64,000 bases of DNA from Meconema thalassinum. Taxonomy: Eukaryota; Arthropoda; Insecta; Orthoptera; Tettigoniidae. The position numbers and the translations under genes were made by a program. The notes beneath the pieces were generated by a model that saw only the letters and a program-made list of their open reading frames with translations, was not told where the DNA came from and made no database searches. Shown piece by piece: positions 45,444 to 57,681 of the stretch. The stretch lies in contig OX336388.2 in the NCBI GenBank assembly GCA_946902985.2, positions 1,703,357,978-1,703,421,977 of the forward strand, given 5' to 3'. How positions within the stretch are numbered: position 1 is the stretch's first letter; the number at the start of each line of letters is the position of its first letter.

Positions 45444-46567
45444 TCATCTTGCACAGTTTCCAGCCACTGGCCGGGTCTGTTTGGAACACAAGCCTCTCCA
45501 ACCTCTTCTGTCTTCCCACCATCTCTCAGCCTCCACCCTTGTCCAACCTTCTCCTCTCTTCTTCACGCTTTCTTCCACCCCCTTCAGCCACCTGTCTCTC
45601 GGTCTCCCTCTTGGTCTCTTTCCTTCCCACTTCGTCTCGTGTATCCTGCTGGGTATCCTCTTCTCCTCCATTCGTTTTACATGTCCATACCATCTAAGTC
45701 TAGATTTCTCTATACCATCCTGTAATGGTTCCTCCTTCATTAATTCTCTGGTCCTCTCATTTCTTATTCTGTCCCTCTTTGTAGCTCCAATGCTGCTTCT
45801 CAAGAACCTCATCTCACTGGCCTGTATTTTACTCTTCTCCCTTCCTTTCATAACCCAGGTCTCCGAGGCATACGTCAGGATGGGGACATAGTACGTCCGA
45901 TATATGATCTTTTTGCTGTTCTGAGGGACATCCTTGCTCCATAACATGCTTCTCACACTCCTCCGGAATGCTTCTGCCTGTCTCCCCCGCTCATTTATTT
46001 CTCTATCGTTTCTTCCATTATCTTGTATCAGGCTTCCCAGATACTTGAAACTCTCCACTTTCTTCAGCTGTTCCCCACCAATTGTTATTCCTGTTGTGGT
46101 TCTTTCCTTCTTCCTTGTTGTGATCACCATCTCACTCTTAGTTATGCTCAATTTCATCCCATAGCCTTGTATTATTCCTTCCCACACGTCCAACTGTTCC
46201 TGTTCCTCCTCCTTGTTTCCCCAAATCATCTGCAAACACCATTGCTTTCATCTTTCCTTCCCCAATTACTTGTGCCACTCGGGTCATTATGTCATCCATC
46301 ACCACAATGAAAAGTAACGGTGACAGTGCACTTCCTTGTTTCAGGCCGTTTCTCTGTCCCAACCAGTCCGATCTCTCTCCTCCCACTTTCACACAGCTCA
46401 CGCTTCCCTTGTACATCTCCTTTATCCTCCTTATAGTCCATTTTTCTACTCCTCTATCCTCCAGGGACTTCTGCATACACTGTCATATGCTTTCTCGATG
46501 TCCAGGAAGGCCATCAGTAGATCTGTTCCATACTCATAGTGCTGTTCTTGTAACTGCCTTACAGCAA
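45444..46567 (-). pseudogene. RTE reverse transcriptase, C-terminal half, copy 2
   Basis: Read on the minus strand after the Copia break (the part at 50314-50427 is its upstream continuation), the frame gives EMYKGSVSCVKV, GLKQGSALSP and VFADDL, then a small deletion relative to copy 1 shifts the frame just after the Asp pair. It continues WGNKEEE, YLGSLIQDNGR, RLRWYGHV and RPRGRPRDRW to the stop at 45444. A ~19-base deletion near 46470 also removes residues kept in copy 1. Confidence 0.9.
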
Positions 46568-46778
46568 AAATTGTTGATGTTATCCAATAACTTTCTTCTT
46601 CTGTAACATTTCATGTTACAATGTTGGTGTTCTGTGTTACTCGTGTGCCTTTGGTGTTCAAAATAGTGTCCGTTAGTAATGGCTACCTAATGTGTGCTAT
46701 AATGTAGTTTGTTCATAAACAACTTATTATTCAGAGTATTCCAAGTGTTATTTGGTGATTTAACTGAAGACATCGATA

Positions 46779-46793
46779 GGTTATGGGCCCAGA
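46779..46793 (+). other. Copia primer-binding site (half initiator-Met tRNA)
   Basis: GGTTATGGGCCCAGA follows the 5' LTR immediately. It is identical to the site of Copia copy 1 and matches the half-tRNA primer known for copia. Confidence 0.85.
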
Positions 46794-46909
46794 TACATGT
46801 TGAGAAATTAAGTGTGTGATAAAACGTGTCGGCGTTGTATATTACTGTTCGAAATCTCGACGAAGCTGACTTTGAGGTTACGCACGTGTTGATATTGTTG
46901 CAGTGCAAA

Positions 46910-49900
46910 ATGGATTCAACAAGGTTTATCATCATCGGACTTCTGGAAGGGAAATCAAATTGGAGCACTTGGAAATACAAAATAAGTATTTGTTTACGTG
47001 GAATTCCCGGAGCACTTGATGCTATCGAAGGCAGGTTAGTCAAACCAAATGTACTTCCCGCGAGTGCGACTGCTGATGAAAGGGCGGTGTATAAAAGTGC
47101 ATTAGAAGCATTTAATAAAACGGACAGTAATGCTTTAATTATTTTAACTACAAACATGACTGAAGAAACATTGCAGAAAATAATGCATCTTAATACGTCT
47201 CGGGAAGTATGGTCGGAACTACACAAATTGTTTGACGGTGTTTCTGAAGACAAGGTTTATAACCTCTGCTTACAGTTCTTTAGTTTTAAAAAGCATCCTG
47301 AAGATGATATCGTGACACATATTTCGAAATTGAAAAATTTGTGGAGTGAATTAAAGCAGGAAATGGCTAAAGATGTTAAAGGTAATTCAGAATTGCCAGA
47401 TTTATTTGTGATATGCAAAATCTTAGGTACATTGCCTGAAGATTATTTTTCGTTTAAATCTAGCTGGATGTTAATGTCTAAAAGTCACAGGACAATTAAT
47501 AATCTGACCAATCAATTGTGTGCACATGAAAAGGCTTTGAGGACCAAGGAGGATGAATTTATTGCACAGGAAACTCTATTCACGGAATCGTCAAAGCAGC
47601 TATCCCAGCCAGAATGTTCAACCAAGCCGAAGATGAAAAAGAAGATAATATGCCTCTACTGCAAGAAACCCAATCATACTGTCAAAATGTGTAGAAAATG
47701 GGCAGCCGATGGAAAACCTCCGAAACCAAGTTGCGCAGATACTAAGGATACGAACCTGACACTTGTTGCTGTTACCTCGGCAGTAATGAATGCTGAATGT
47801 AGGCCTAATGACTGGTACGTAGATAATGGTGCGACAAGTCACATTACGAACGACAGAAATTCATTAAAGAATTTTCAGCCATTTTCAACGAAACATTCAG
47901 TGACTACAGCTAGTGGTGACAAGATCGAAGCGATCGGAAAAGGTTCAGTAGACATTGAAGCAGCAGTTGGAGGAAAGTGGCATGCAATTACTCTGGCAGA
48001 TGTTTGGTATGTACCAAAGATTCAGAAGAATCTATTCTCTGTTCTAGTAGCATAAGATAATCATCCAAAAAGTGAATTCATATCAACTGCAGAAATTTGT
48101 AACTTCAAAGTTAACCAAGATGTCAAACTGGTAGGAATACGTGATCGATTTGGAGAACTTTTAAAATTGGCAGTGAGAAATATAAGACCCATTTCTCACA
48201 ATGAAGTTAATGTCACAGGCAAAGATAACCTGCTACAGCTATATCATGAAAGATATGGACATCAAAACAAGCGCCATGTGAAGTCGATTCTCAGCAAGGA
48301 CCTAAACATCAAAGTGGAAATGGACAGTGAACTGTGTGAAGGCTGTATTTATGGCAAGGCTCATCGTCTACCGTTTGGCACCAGAAAGAAGACAATGGAA
48401 CCAGGAGAGCTTATCCACACAGATGTGTGTGGACCATTCCAAAAATCAGTGTCGGGATATCGATATTTTGTTCTTTTCAAAGATGACTACACAAAATTTA
48501 GGACAATCTACTTCATCAAAGAAAAAAGTGAGGTTGTGAAAAAGTTGAGTCAGTTTATAGCTGAAGCAAAGACAGCTGGACATGTTATTAAAGAACTTCT
48601 GAGTGACAATGGAAGAGAGTTTGACAATGAAGAAGTCAAGAAAATTCTTCAAAAGGAAGGAATCACATAGCGTCTCACAATGCCCTACACTCCTGAGCAG
48701 AATGGATGTAGTGAGAGAGAAAATCGAACAGTCGTGGAAACAGAAAGAGCCATTATGCATGCTCATGGAAATATTCCACAAAGACTTTGGGCTGAATTGA
48801 TAAATTCAGCTTCGTACATCCTGAATCGGACAGGACCTTCCAATGTTTCTGGGGTATCTCCATATGAGATGTGGTATGGCAAGAAACCTGGAACGAAGCA
48901 TTTGCGAATAATAGGATCCACTTGCTATGTTCATGTTCCAAAACGACGACGAAAGAAAATGGATCGTAAAGCTGTGAAAGGGATTTTGATTGGCTATGAT
49001 CACGATGAAGGGCTTCGAATTTGGTGCAAAGAAGAAAACAGGCTAATCAGATCACGAGATGTAATTTTTGAGGAGAAGACTTTAATCGAGAGGAAAAGAA
49101 TGGATATCCCAATAAATGTCGACCTACCTAACCAAGTATTTCTAGAATCAGGTACTCAGACAGAGGACCAGCCTGATGTTAAACCTCAGAGTGATGAAGA
49201 AGAGGATTTCTTGGGTTTCGACGACCTTTTCCCAGATGAAGATGATCACCAAAACAATGAGATGACTGGACGACTGCTGCGAGATCGGTCTACACTTAAA
49301 CATCCAAATATTTTTTAAGACTATGTAGCATCTGTTTCAACAACTTTTAAAGAACCAGATGGCTATGCTGAAGCTTTGAAATCGGATGAACGGGATGACT
49401 GGAAAGAAGCCATGGATCGAGAAATGAGAGCACATCAAGAAAATGCGACTTGGGTCATGGAGGATTTACCGCCTGGAAAAAGATCCATTCCCTGCAAATG
49501 GGTTTATAAAGTAAAAACAAATGCAGATGGCTCTGTGGATAAATTTAAAGCCAGGTTGGTGATAAAGGGTTTTTCACAACAGAAAGGTGTCGAGTATGAC
49601 CAGACGTTCAGTCCTGTGGCAAGAACATCTACTATTCGAACACTACTCGCTGTTGCTGCCAATGAAAACATGATGCTAGCTCAAGTAGATGTGTCAACAG
49701 CATTTCTCTATGGTAATTTAAAGGAGACCATATTCATGAAGCAGCCTGAAGGGTACAATGATGGTTCCAGTCGAGAAGGTCATCTGAAGAAGAGCTTGTA
49801 TGGGCTGAAACAAGCCCCTCGCTGTTGGAACAAAAAGTTCAGTGACTACATAATCAAATTAGGATTTCGAAGGAGTGAATCTGATCCTTGTCTCTTCGTT

Positions 49901-50107
49901 AGGCAGAGAGGTTGCAGCAAAATTTTCTTCGTCCTCTGTGTTGATGATGGCTTGATAGCAGCTGACAATGAGCATGAACTTAAGCAGTTTATTGACTATC
50001 TCAAGAAGGAATTCAAAATGACTTCAAAACCATTGTTTGCAACTCGACTCCAACAATTGTGTGACAGCATGGGGGTCTGCAAGTTATTAAATAAGGGAGA
50101 GTGTTGA
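46910..50107 (+). pseudogene. Copia Gag-Pol, one frame with three stops
   Basis: One frame runs from ATG 46910 (MDSTRFIIIGLLEG) into the 3' LTR. It is interrupted only by stops at 48053-48055, 48668-48670 and 49316-49318. Domains: Gag (UBN2-like) to ~47600; zinc knuckle CLYCKKPNHTVKMC (~47651); protease WYVDNGATSHI (~47812), in which the usual DSG is DNG; pre-integrase His/Cys with HERYGHQNKRH and CEGCIYGKAHR; integrase with HTDVCGP, LSDNGREFD and PEQNGCSEREN; reverse transcriptase with QVDVSTAFLYG, SLYGLKQAPR and LCVDDGL (~49942). After KKEFKMTSKP the sequence jumps to a short tail, so the end of RT and all of RNase H are deleted. It needs help from another copy. Confidence 0.93.
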
Positions 50108-50438
50108 TGTTATCCAATAACTTTCTTCTTCTGTAACATTTCATGTTACAATGTTGGTGTTCTGTGTTACTCGTGTGCCTTTGGTGTTCAAAATAGTGTC
50201 CGTTAGTAATGGCTACCTAATGTGTGCTATAATGTAGTTTGTTCATAAACAACTTATTATTCAGAGTATTCCAAGTGTTATCTGGTGATTTAACTAAAGA
50301 CATCAATAAAAATCAAATCCACTGTGGACCTTCCTGCTCTGAAGCCATGTTGTTCTTCTCTCATCCCTCCTTCTATCCTTGTCCTAATTCTCCTTTCCAA
50401 AACTTTCTCAAACATCTTTGCACAATGAAAAGTACTGG

Positions 50439-53078
50439 TAACTGATATTAATTTTAATCCTTAAGAAATATCTTAATGGTTAAAAGTTTAACATTTTGAA
50501 AGTAAGTTGAAAGCTGACAATGTATACAAGTACATTTGATAATGTTCCTTCATAAGTAACATTCACATTCCTTGCACTGCAGTTCATGGTCACCACAAAG
50601 CTATTAGGGGGCTCAATCCCCCCCAGATTCAAACAATAAAAAATATATGAGTATAATTCGATAACATTTTTATTTTGAATAAAACCAATCTATGAATTGA
50701 CAAAAACAAATGAATTATGTATTTGGGAAGATTTCTCTTTACTCATGTAAATTTTTTAGTGGACCCGGTCGGGGACTGGAAGCAGGCTGTGGATGTTCAC
50801 TTAAACTGAACACATGCTTAGAAAACTGTTCAATTTTGAGCTTTTGCACATTCATAGGAGCAAATAAAACGTATCGAAGGCTATCGAAATCAAACACAAA
50901 AGCATGTAATTATTTGCTTTCATTGATTATGTCTCATTTTGCCCAACGCTCCCCCCCTGTAATTTTGACTCCCCTCGAGAAGCAAATCCTAGTTACGCCA
51001 CAGCTGCCGATCACTGCTTTATCTTTTCTAGTAACTTTCAAAATACAGTACGCCTATAGAGGGCTAATCACCTTCCAGTAATATGTCTCCCCTCAAATAT
51101 TCACTGATCTGTTGGAGATATCTAAATTCCATGTTATTTTAATGAATGGTAATTAAGAGCTCATAATGAAACAAAATGTTATTCTGTGGCATTGCTTATC
51201 ATCAAGATAACTCGTTTTCTTCAGTATAGTTAATTAAAGAAAACTACAGTAGAGTTATATTAATTTCAGGACCATGCCAGGGACAGATGACCTTGATGTA
51301 CTGCCCCTTCAAACTACAAACACCACTTTCACAGCATAGCAGTTCTTTATTAGATAAATTTAACAGTGAAAATATTTTGAAAATCAGATGAGTACTTTTG
51401 GAGAAAGAGATCACACAAACTTCACATTTTCAGGCATATTTGCAGCTGTAGTCCTGCTTTCTTGAACTTTTAGATGATGCACTAGGCATGCTTAATCCTG
51501 ATATTATGTACTTTTAAAATGTACTTGTCTGATTTTTTAAAATAATTACACTGCCTAATTTGTGCAGCTAACATTTCCTATATTGGTGGCAGAAGATAGA
51601 ATCAAAGTTATTATGTTATCTCTGTGATTAATAATGTCACTGTATGTCATAATATATTTTTTTATGAGCCCCTTATTACCATTCATTAAAGTGAATACAG
51701 ATTGTAAATATCTGCAGTAGATCAGAAGAACATCTTAAATTAGGTGACTAACCCAGTTTAATTGATCAGCTGTTCATTAAATGAAGGTACTCGACAATTC
51801 TAAAATACACTTCTAAATAATATACAATCTTTTGTTCAATGGTTGAAAAACATTTCTATTATTGCACAAAAGATAAGGTAAATGAAAACAGTTCTATGAA
51901 TAGGGAATGTGCACATGAACGCGTCCTATGATTGAGATTGTTTGGAAGATTTACTTGTCGGCTTTTTAACAGAGATATACTTGTAATTGACAATTAGGCA
52001 TAAATGTATGTTGTATTCAACATCATTTCAAAGATTTGGAGGAAATTATTCTCAAATATTAAAAGAAATAACTGAAATTAACTTGTGAACCTATGATAAA
52101 TATCTCCTGCGAAACTGAGTAATATCCCCGATGACTGACAAATTTAACCCTATATTCAATTTCCTTTACCATATATTTTCCTTATAAAAATTGAAAACAA
52201 TATTAAATAAACTGTTAGTGAACTCCTTGTTGAACAAGTCTGTACCTGTCAAATGTGAGACACCAGTGCTTTATGTATTGTATATATACAGGTGTTTTAA
52301 AACTGTGATACCTCCTTTTTCAGTCATGTCCTGTGAAGTAATATTATGTCTAAATCCGAAATCATGAGGTATGGCGCTGCTTTTTTGCTGTGATAGATAC
52401 ACCAAGTTGTCAATGGTTGACAATCTGTCACCCGTGATAATGTTTTTTTTTGCTCCCATTGTTATCACTTACTGTCAAAGAAAGATCAGAATGGCTGCCT
52501 TGATTGATGTTTCACAGGTTGATGATAGTAAAGCTAAATATATCAGAAAGACAAAATTAAGCTTTATTAATATTGTTTGTAAGAACCTTTGAAAGAACCT
52601 TGATATGCCGATGAACATAATGACATATAAAGTTGCAGAAATAATTACAATATTTTATACTAGCTCTCCGTACCCATTGTTGACACGTTCGCTTTGTAAG
52701 GGTAACAAAATAATAGCATTCAGGAGACTGGTGACAGGGGTTAGCTTAGTTATGGCTAGATCTTGTTTGGCCAACACCTGTGCAATTTTCCAATTTGGAC
52801 CCAGTACCTTGTCCTGCTTAGAATTAGATACTGAAAGGAAGACCACTTGGCGTGACAAAAATAAACATTAAACCACTCATAAGAGAAATAGCACACAAAA
52901 TCTTTAAGAAAAAAAAATCATTTTTAATATTTGTTGGCTTTTGACAGTTTTAGCCATGCAGAATTTATTTTTACTTGCTCCCCATATCTTCAACATCCTA
53001 ATATATTTGGGGATTTTATTAAGAACAGTGGGCCCATTCAGGCTCAAATCCCAGACAAAATAATAAACATATACTGTA
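50439..53078. other. Mostly unassigned DNA, possible hAT relic
   Basis: C-rich and G-rich tracts at 50608-50624 and 50948-50957, with AATCCTAGTTACGCCAC ending at ~51003, resemble the right end of a hAT family of the CAGTGGCGTAACTAGG type. The left end is not clear. At 51280-51325 is a diverged LINE hairpin tail (GATGACCTTGATGTACTGCC). No gene is seen in the remaining 2 kb. Confidence 0.4.
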
Positions 53079-54448
53079 CTGTATATCAGTGGCATATGCT
53101 GGACCAAAAGTATGGGTGTGCTGTTAAGAAATATACAGATGATCTATGGCCTCACAGAAATCTTACAAGTGAAATATCGGGTATTTCAAAAATTTAGAAA
53201 TTAAAATCATGTACCTCTTTCATTTAAACATCAACAGTATTCTTCTTTCTTGAGAAGAGAACTTCTCTATCACAGCATTATAAAATGATTCTTTTTTTCC
53301 TTCATTTTTTGTACTAACTCCTTTTTGGTTGATAACAAACTTAAGTTATTCAGTCTTTCTTGTGTTTGAGTACTTCGTACGGAAGTCTTGATTCTTCTTA
53401 ATGCAGAAAACAAACGTTCCACAGAGCTTGTAGTACAAGTAATGGTCAGTATTAATTTAGCAAGTTTATAAACTTCACCAAATTCAGAAGCATGCATAAA
53501 ACTAACAAGTTTTTGAACATCTTTTCCACGAAATTCAGCTGATGTGTAGAGAACACTTAATTCATTCTTCAATCCAATGCGGTCAAATACATTTCCGTAT
53601 TGAGCCAAAAGTTTTTGTAGCAGCGCTTTGGGAAATGTTTTCCTATATTCAATATACCTATGGTGATGTAGCAAATGAAAATATTCCAATTTCTCAAGTT
53701 GAGAGAACCTACATTCAATCTGATGAATTAAACAATCGACAATTTCCACGTATAGGCGGCGATAACGATTTTCTTGTTCATTGTTATTTAGACAGTGCCG
53801 CTTTGGTTTGATCTGAGAATGTTCGTCCTTCTTTGAAATTGTATTGTTCCAAACTGATGAATAAGAATCTTCTCTATCATAATGAAATTTATCTTTGATG
53901 TCATTTACCTTCTTGCTACAGTAAAGAATATCGAAATCATTTGTTTGTAGAAGATTGTACAATATGTCTGTATAAGCAAGCAACATAGAAAATACTTCCA
54001 ATAGAAATATAGTCTCAACATCTTAAAGAAGAGCCAAAAGACGTCATGATTTTATGACTGTCTCACTATCCCAGTCACCAGAATGTTCTATGATGTTTTC
54101 GAAGAACTCACAAAGTTTGGATCTGTATTCTTTTGCTGCGTGGCAAAGTTGTGATTTAAAATTCCACCTGGATAGTGCTACTTTGAGTAATTTATTTTGC
54201 ACAAATTCTTGCAATGCATGTGTCCCTATAGATGATTTAGAAAAGAAAGCAGAGAGTCCAGTCAATGTTTGGAAAATTTCTTTAATCACCGATGTACTCT
54301 GCTGGAGAACATTGGCATAACGGTGGGTGAATATTGCATTTAGATAGGACGATAAGACTTTAGAATGTAAGCCATTCACATGACCGCTCATTACAGAAGC
54401 CCCATCGTATGTCTGACCCACTATTTTAATGGAAATTTTCACTTACTA

Positions 54449-55231
54449 CAGGGTGCATTTTGTGTGTTGCAATATGAGAATAAGAATCCATCACTACCAC
54501 GCAGCGTGCGTTCCGAAGACAGTACCCTAACATACAGTCAACAACCCACTAAAGCATTCTAAAGGACACAGGTTGCCTCTGTAAAGAAAGGAGATTGAAG
54601 GAGATTCTCCAAAGGTGAAAGTCTTCTGTGCCATGTCACGTAGCAACGTCTATGGGACCTACATTTTTCCTGAGAAAACTGTGACGGATATGACGTACCT
54701 ATACATGTTACAAGACTTGGCTATTTCCGAGACTTTTAGCTGATAGCCCACACTTCATATTCCAACAAAAAGGAGCTCTACCTCATTGGTATCGAGAAGT
54801 GAGTTGCCATTTGAACGAGGAACTTCCAAGCAAGTGGATTGGGCGATGTACTCACGATGATTTGGCACTCTTCAGATGGTCCCCAAGATCTCCTGATCTT
54901 ACATTTTTCTTTTCTTTTACTTCCTTTGGGGATACATGAAAGAGAATGCGTACGTACCACCTTTGGCGACAACATTGGCTGAACTCCAGGATCGCATCAC
55001 TGCCGCACTGGTGAACATTGACAAGGACATGCTCAAACCTATATGGACTGAGCTTGACTACCACATAGATGTGTATCTTGTAACACGAGGAGAGCACATA
55101 GAACATTTGTAATCATGTGTAAGAAACTTGAAAGTGTGCTTTTTCATACAATGTACCATTCACTATTTTGTATGTAATACTTTGAGAAATACATTCATCC
55201 AAAACTCGATGAATCATTTGTTATCACCCTG
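54449..55231 (+). mobile_element. Deleted DUF4817-type transposon inside hAT
   Basis: Starts CAGGGTG (54449) and ends CACCCTG (55231) with TA on both sides (54447-54448, 55232-55233). Only these seven bases are clearly inverted, plus weak similarity further in. At 783 bases it carries the C-terminal half of a transposase. Confidence 0.8.
54610..55110 (+). pseudogene. DUF4817-type transposase, C-terminal half
   Basis: Plus-strand blocks in more than one frame: VFCAMSRSNVYGTYIFPEKT (~54625), PHFIFQQKGALPHWYREV (~54755; the catalytic QQDGAPPH has its Asp changed to Lys), NEELPSKWIGRC, RWSPRSPDLT (~54875), FLWGYMKENAYVPP (~54920), ELQDRITAAL and the terminal TRGEHIEHL before TAA at ~55110. The insertion orientation is opposite to the hAT gene. 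A pyrimidine run near 54905 replaces the third catalytic Asp region. The N-terminal helix-turn-helix, which is kept in the MITE at 43972-44594, is missing here. Confidence 0.85.
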
Positions 55232-56629
55232 TAATTGTTCTACAAGAGCAAATAAACCATTTGCTGTTCTATCAGCACTAACATCTACGAAGCCCAAGAA
55301 TCTTTCATAGACAGCGCTGCCCTTTACATAGCTGAGAACTGTAGATAGTTGAGATTTATTCTCAATATCAGACGTTTCATCCAGCATTATTGCTACAAAT
55401 GAAACAGAGTTAATGTAATTTTTTATTTCTTCTTTTACTACGTCAGAAATCATTTGAATCACTGGAGAAGTTCCTCGAAATACTGTGGAAGAATTTAGAA
55501 GACTTTCGAAAAATGAATCATTTTTTTTTTTTAAGATTCAAAAATTCTAACAGAATGCCTTTGTTGAAAGAGCCATCTGATTCGTCATGTCCCCGTACAG
55601 GGAGATCCTGGTTATCTAGGAGACAAATAGCATCAATAATTCGTATTAATATGGCTCTATTTTTCTTTACCTCTTCATTATGTTTGCTGGTATCAATTCT
55701 ACGTTGATCATCAAGTAAAGTATCAATTCGCTGTCTGCCGAAAAGTCTTGATTTCAGAAAACATTGGAAATGGGTTTAAGATTTTTAATGTTTCTGTTGT
55801 GCGCTAGACAAGTGATTTAAGTCAGCAAACCCATGCTTACTCCAAACATCATTTTTGTTAAAAAACAATAAGCATGGCCAACAAAATAATCTGTTAGAAG
55901 TTTCACAACCCACTAACCAGTCTACATTTTCATACTGTGAAATAGAAAAATGTCTAATGTATTGTTCACTTGTTTTATATTGGTGCACTAAATTCGGAAG
56001 TGGCGAGGTAGGCCTACCCTTACTCACAATATCTAATTTCTCTTCTAATGTACGAAGAGGGAATGGTTTTTGCAAGAGATCTACAACAGTATACTGTACA
56101 TTTCCAAGCACAGGTGTCAACTCGGAAGATCCGCACTAGGCCTATCTATTGTATGTAAGTTGTTTACTAGCACTGACTTACAACTAAAAACTCCAATCAA
56201 ACCTAAACACAATACCGTACTTATGTTATAATGGTATATGAGCATGAGTTGATCTGCTGGCGTGCCGGACTACCTGGCCGCTTGTGAGGCGCGAGTTCCC
56301 TCTCCCCGCCAGTTGCGCGTGCAGGCAAGTACAGCGGTATTTTGAAGCAAAGATGTCCGGAGGCAGGGACAGCACAGCCGAGCAGAGTCATGCAGAACAC
56401 AGGCCGGGAGCAGATGGGAGCAGTAGCCAATTGACTAGCTTCCTCGTCATTCTGGCGATGACGTGCTAATCCAGCCAGCAGGCATTTGAGATTTAAATGG
56501 TAATAAATTTAATATTTACTTAAATCATATACAGTTAACTTCAAATGAGGGAGAGTTTAAAAAAACACAAATTTATTGGGTGTCCAGTGGACACCTTGAA
56601 CACCCGCATTATATGCCTCTGCTGTATAT

Positions 56630-57136
56630 AGAGACATTCTAGTAATTGTCAAATACGTAGCTTTTAAGAATCTCGTAGAGATGTGAATTAGAATGAGAAT
56701 GTAATTTGCAACACTGAAGTAGTCCTTTTAGTTCAATAGATATTAGCATTCAAACTTTGGCGCCTTTCATCTCTTAACTCGAGACATAATATTCCTATAC
56801 CGCGTACGTAAGCACTAAACCTGACTGAAGACAGTAGCAGTTGACACCACATGCTACATAGCTTGGAGCCACAAATGTATATGTCTGCTTGTTATTAGTG
56901 TAGTTCCTCTACTAACATTAATTAATTGCCCTTATCAGATGTAGCCAAATAACACCACACACTCTTGTCAATATTCTGTCGTTTTTACGGCAGAAACCTT
57001 TCACCAAATGACTATGAACTTCAGTTGTTCTTTGACTTATCTGCATAAGCATCACAGAACTCAGACATCATATCTCTATTGCTATCTCTTGCCAAGTCTC
57101 AGAATTCATTTTCAATTTGACATACGGTACAGTACG
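56630..57136. other. No gene seen
   Basis: Spacer between the hAT and Gypsy elements. Confidence 0.35.
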
Positions 57137-57398
57137 GTAATGTGGGAATCGGAAGATGATGAACCGTTTTTGGGTTTCCCGCCAGCCTTGGCACTGCCCA
57201 GTGTTGCCGCGTAGAGGAGTCGAGGGGAAATCACGAGAAAGGAAGACCATCAGTGTTACAGTTTTGTGTCGAGTAATGTCACGCCAAGTTCTGTTCAATC
57301 TCACCTTTTGTAATCTTATGTTCAAATGCAGTTTTTATACTTAAAATTACTTCAAGACATGTTCAGTTTATTCACTTGCCAAAATCCCTCCCCACATT

Positions 57399-57415
57399 CG
57401 GGGGCTCGTCCGGGA
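57399..57415 (+). other. tRNA-Pro-type primer-binding site
   Basis: CGGGGGCTCGTCCGGGA lies two bases after the 5' LTR. It matches the 17-base complement of the tRNA-Pro 3' end except for the first base (T to C), the primer type used by murine-leukaemia-like retroviruses and a minority of Gypsy elements. Confidence 0.8.
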
Positions 57416-57681
57416 TGCAAAGGATTTCGAGTCCGGAACGGCAATTTTGGCTACAGCGATAAAACCGAGACGGAGGACAACAAGGCGTGAATTGACGACA
57501 TTTTTCTGGCAAGATTTACGACGATGACGTGGGTCCATGGAATATTGAAGACGAGCAGCAGTTCAACGTCCAAAGACGTGAAGGTTCGAGCAGGCTACAA
57601 AAGACGAGTTCCAGGATCCTGAAGCCTAAGACGACGACGAAAAGTAAAGTGTTCAGCGCGAGTGCCGAAAGACAAAGCAAA

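Larger units (their letters stand above)
46572..50308 (+). mobile_element. Young Ty1/Copia element lacking RNase H, copy 2
   Basis: Two 207-base LTRs (46572-46778, 50102-50308) differ at three positions (~1.4%). A 5-base duplication AAAAT (46567-46571, 50309-50313) lies within the RTE copy. The LTRs start TGTTGATGTT and end CATC(G/A)ATA. The primer site GGTTATGGGCCCAGA follows at 46779-46793 and a purine tract AAGGGAGAG precedes the 3' LTR. It is 3.7 kb, shorter than usual because the end of pol is deleted. Confidence 0.95.
45435..50427 (-). mobile_element. 5'-truncated RTE LINE, copy 2, split by Copia
   Basis: The same family as 4766-7774 and very similar in sequence. An exact 11-base duplication AAAAGTACTGG flanks it (45424-45434, 50428-50438). 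The 3' end has the same ATG-repeat tail. The 5' end is truncated within the RT domain. A Copia element interrupts it at 46572-50308. Confidence 0.93.
53270..56120 (-). pseudogene. hAT transposase (TTF zinc finger, DUF4371, dimerisation)
   Basis: From ATG 56120 on the minus strand: TTF-type zinc-finger region with WLVGCETSNRLFCWPCLLFF (~55890), then blocks with QRRIDTSKHNEEVKKNRAIL, DETSDIENKSQLS (~55370) and FLGFVDVSADRTANGL. The insertion follows; then VGQTYDGASVMSG (~54415), TGLSAFFSKSS and the C-terminal dimerisation block SSVERLFSALRRIKTSVRS (~53420), ending LVQKM. Stops occur near 55785, 55510 and 54030 and a one-base shift lies beside the insertion site. It would have bound ends and excised the element; it is now inactive. 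Confidence 0.88.
53087..56621 (-). mobile_element. hAT transposon (ZMYM1-like), split by another transposon
   Basis: Short imperfect ends CAGTGGCATAT (left) and CAGAGGCATAT (right, inwards) are flanked by an exact 8-base duplication CTGTATAT (53079-53086, 56622-56629). The element is 3535 bases, of which 783 plus a TA are a later insertion at 54449-55231. The transposase is on the minus strand. It is a different family from the hAT at 32958-37113. Confidence 0.92.

Noticed and set aside
52271..52592. Opposed short open frames
   Set aside because: No similarity to known domains, no splice sites or repeats; chance frames in AT-rich DNA.
56221..56469. Overlapping frames near the hAT 5' end
   Set aside because: They lie upstream of the conserved transposase start and look like leader sequence.
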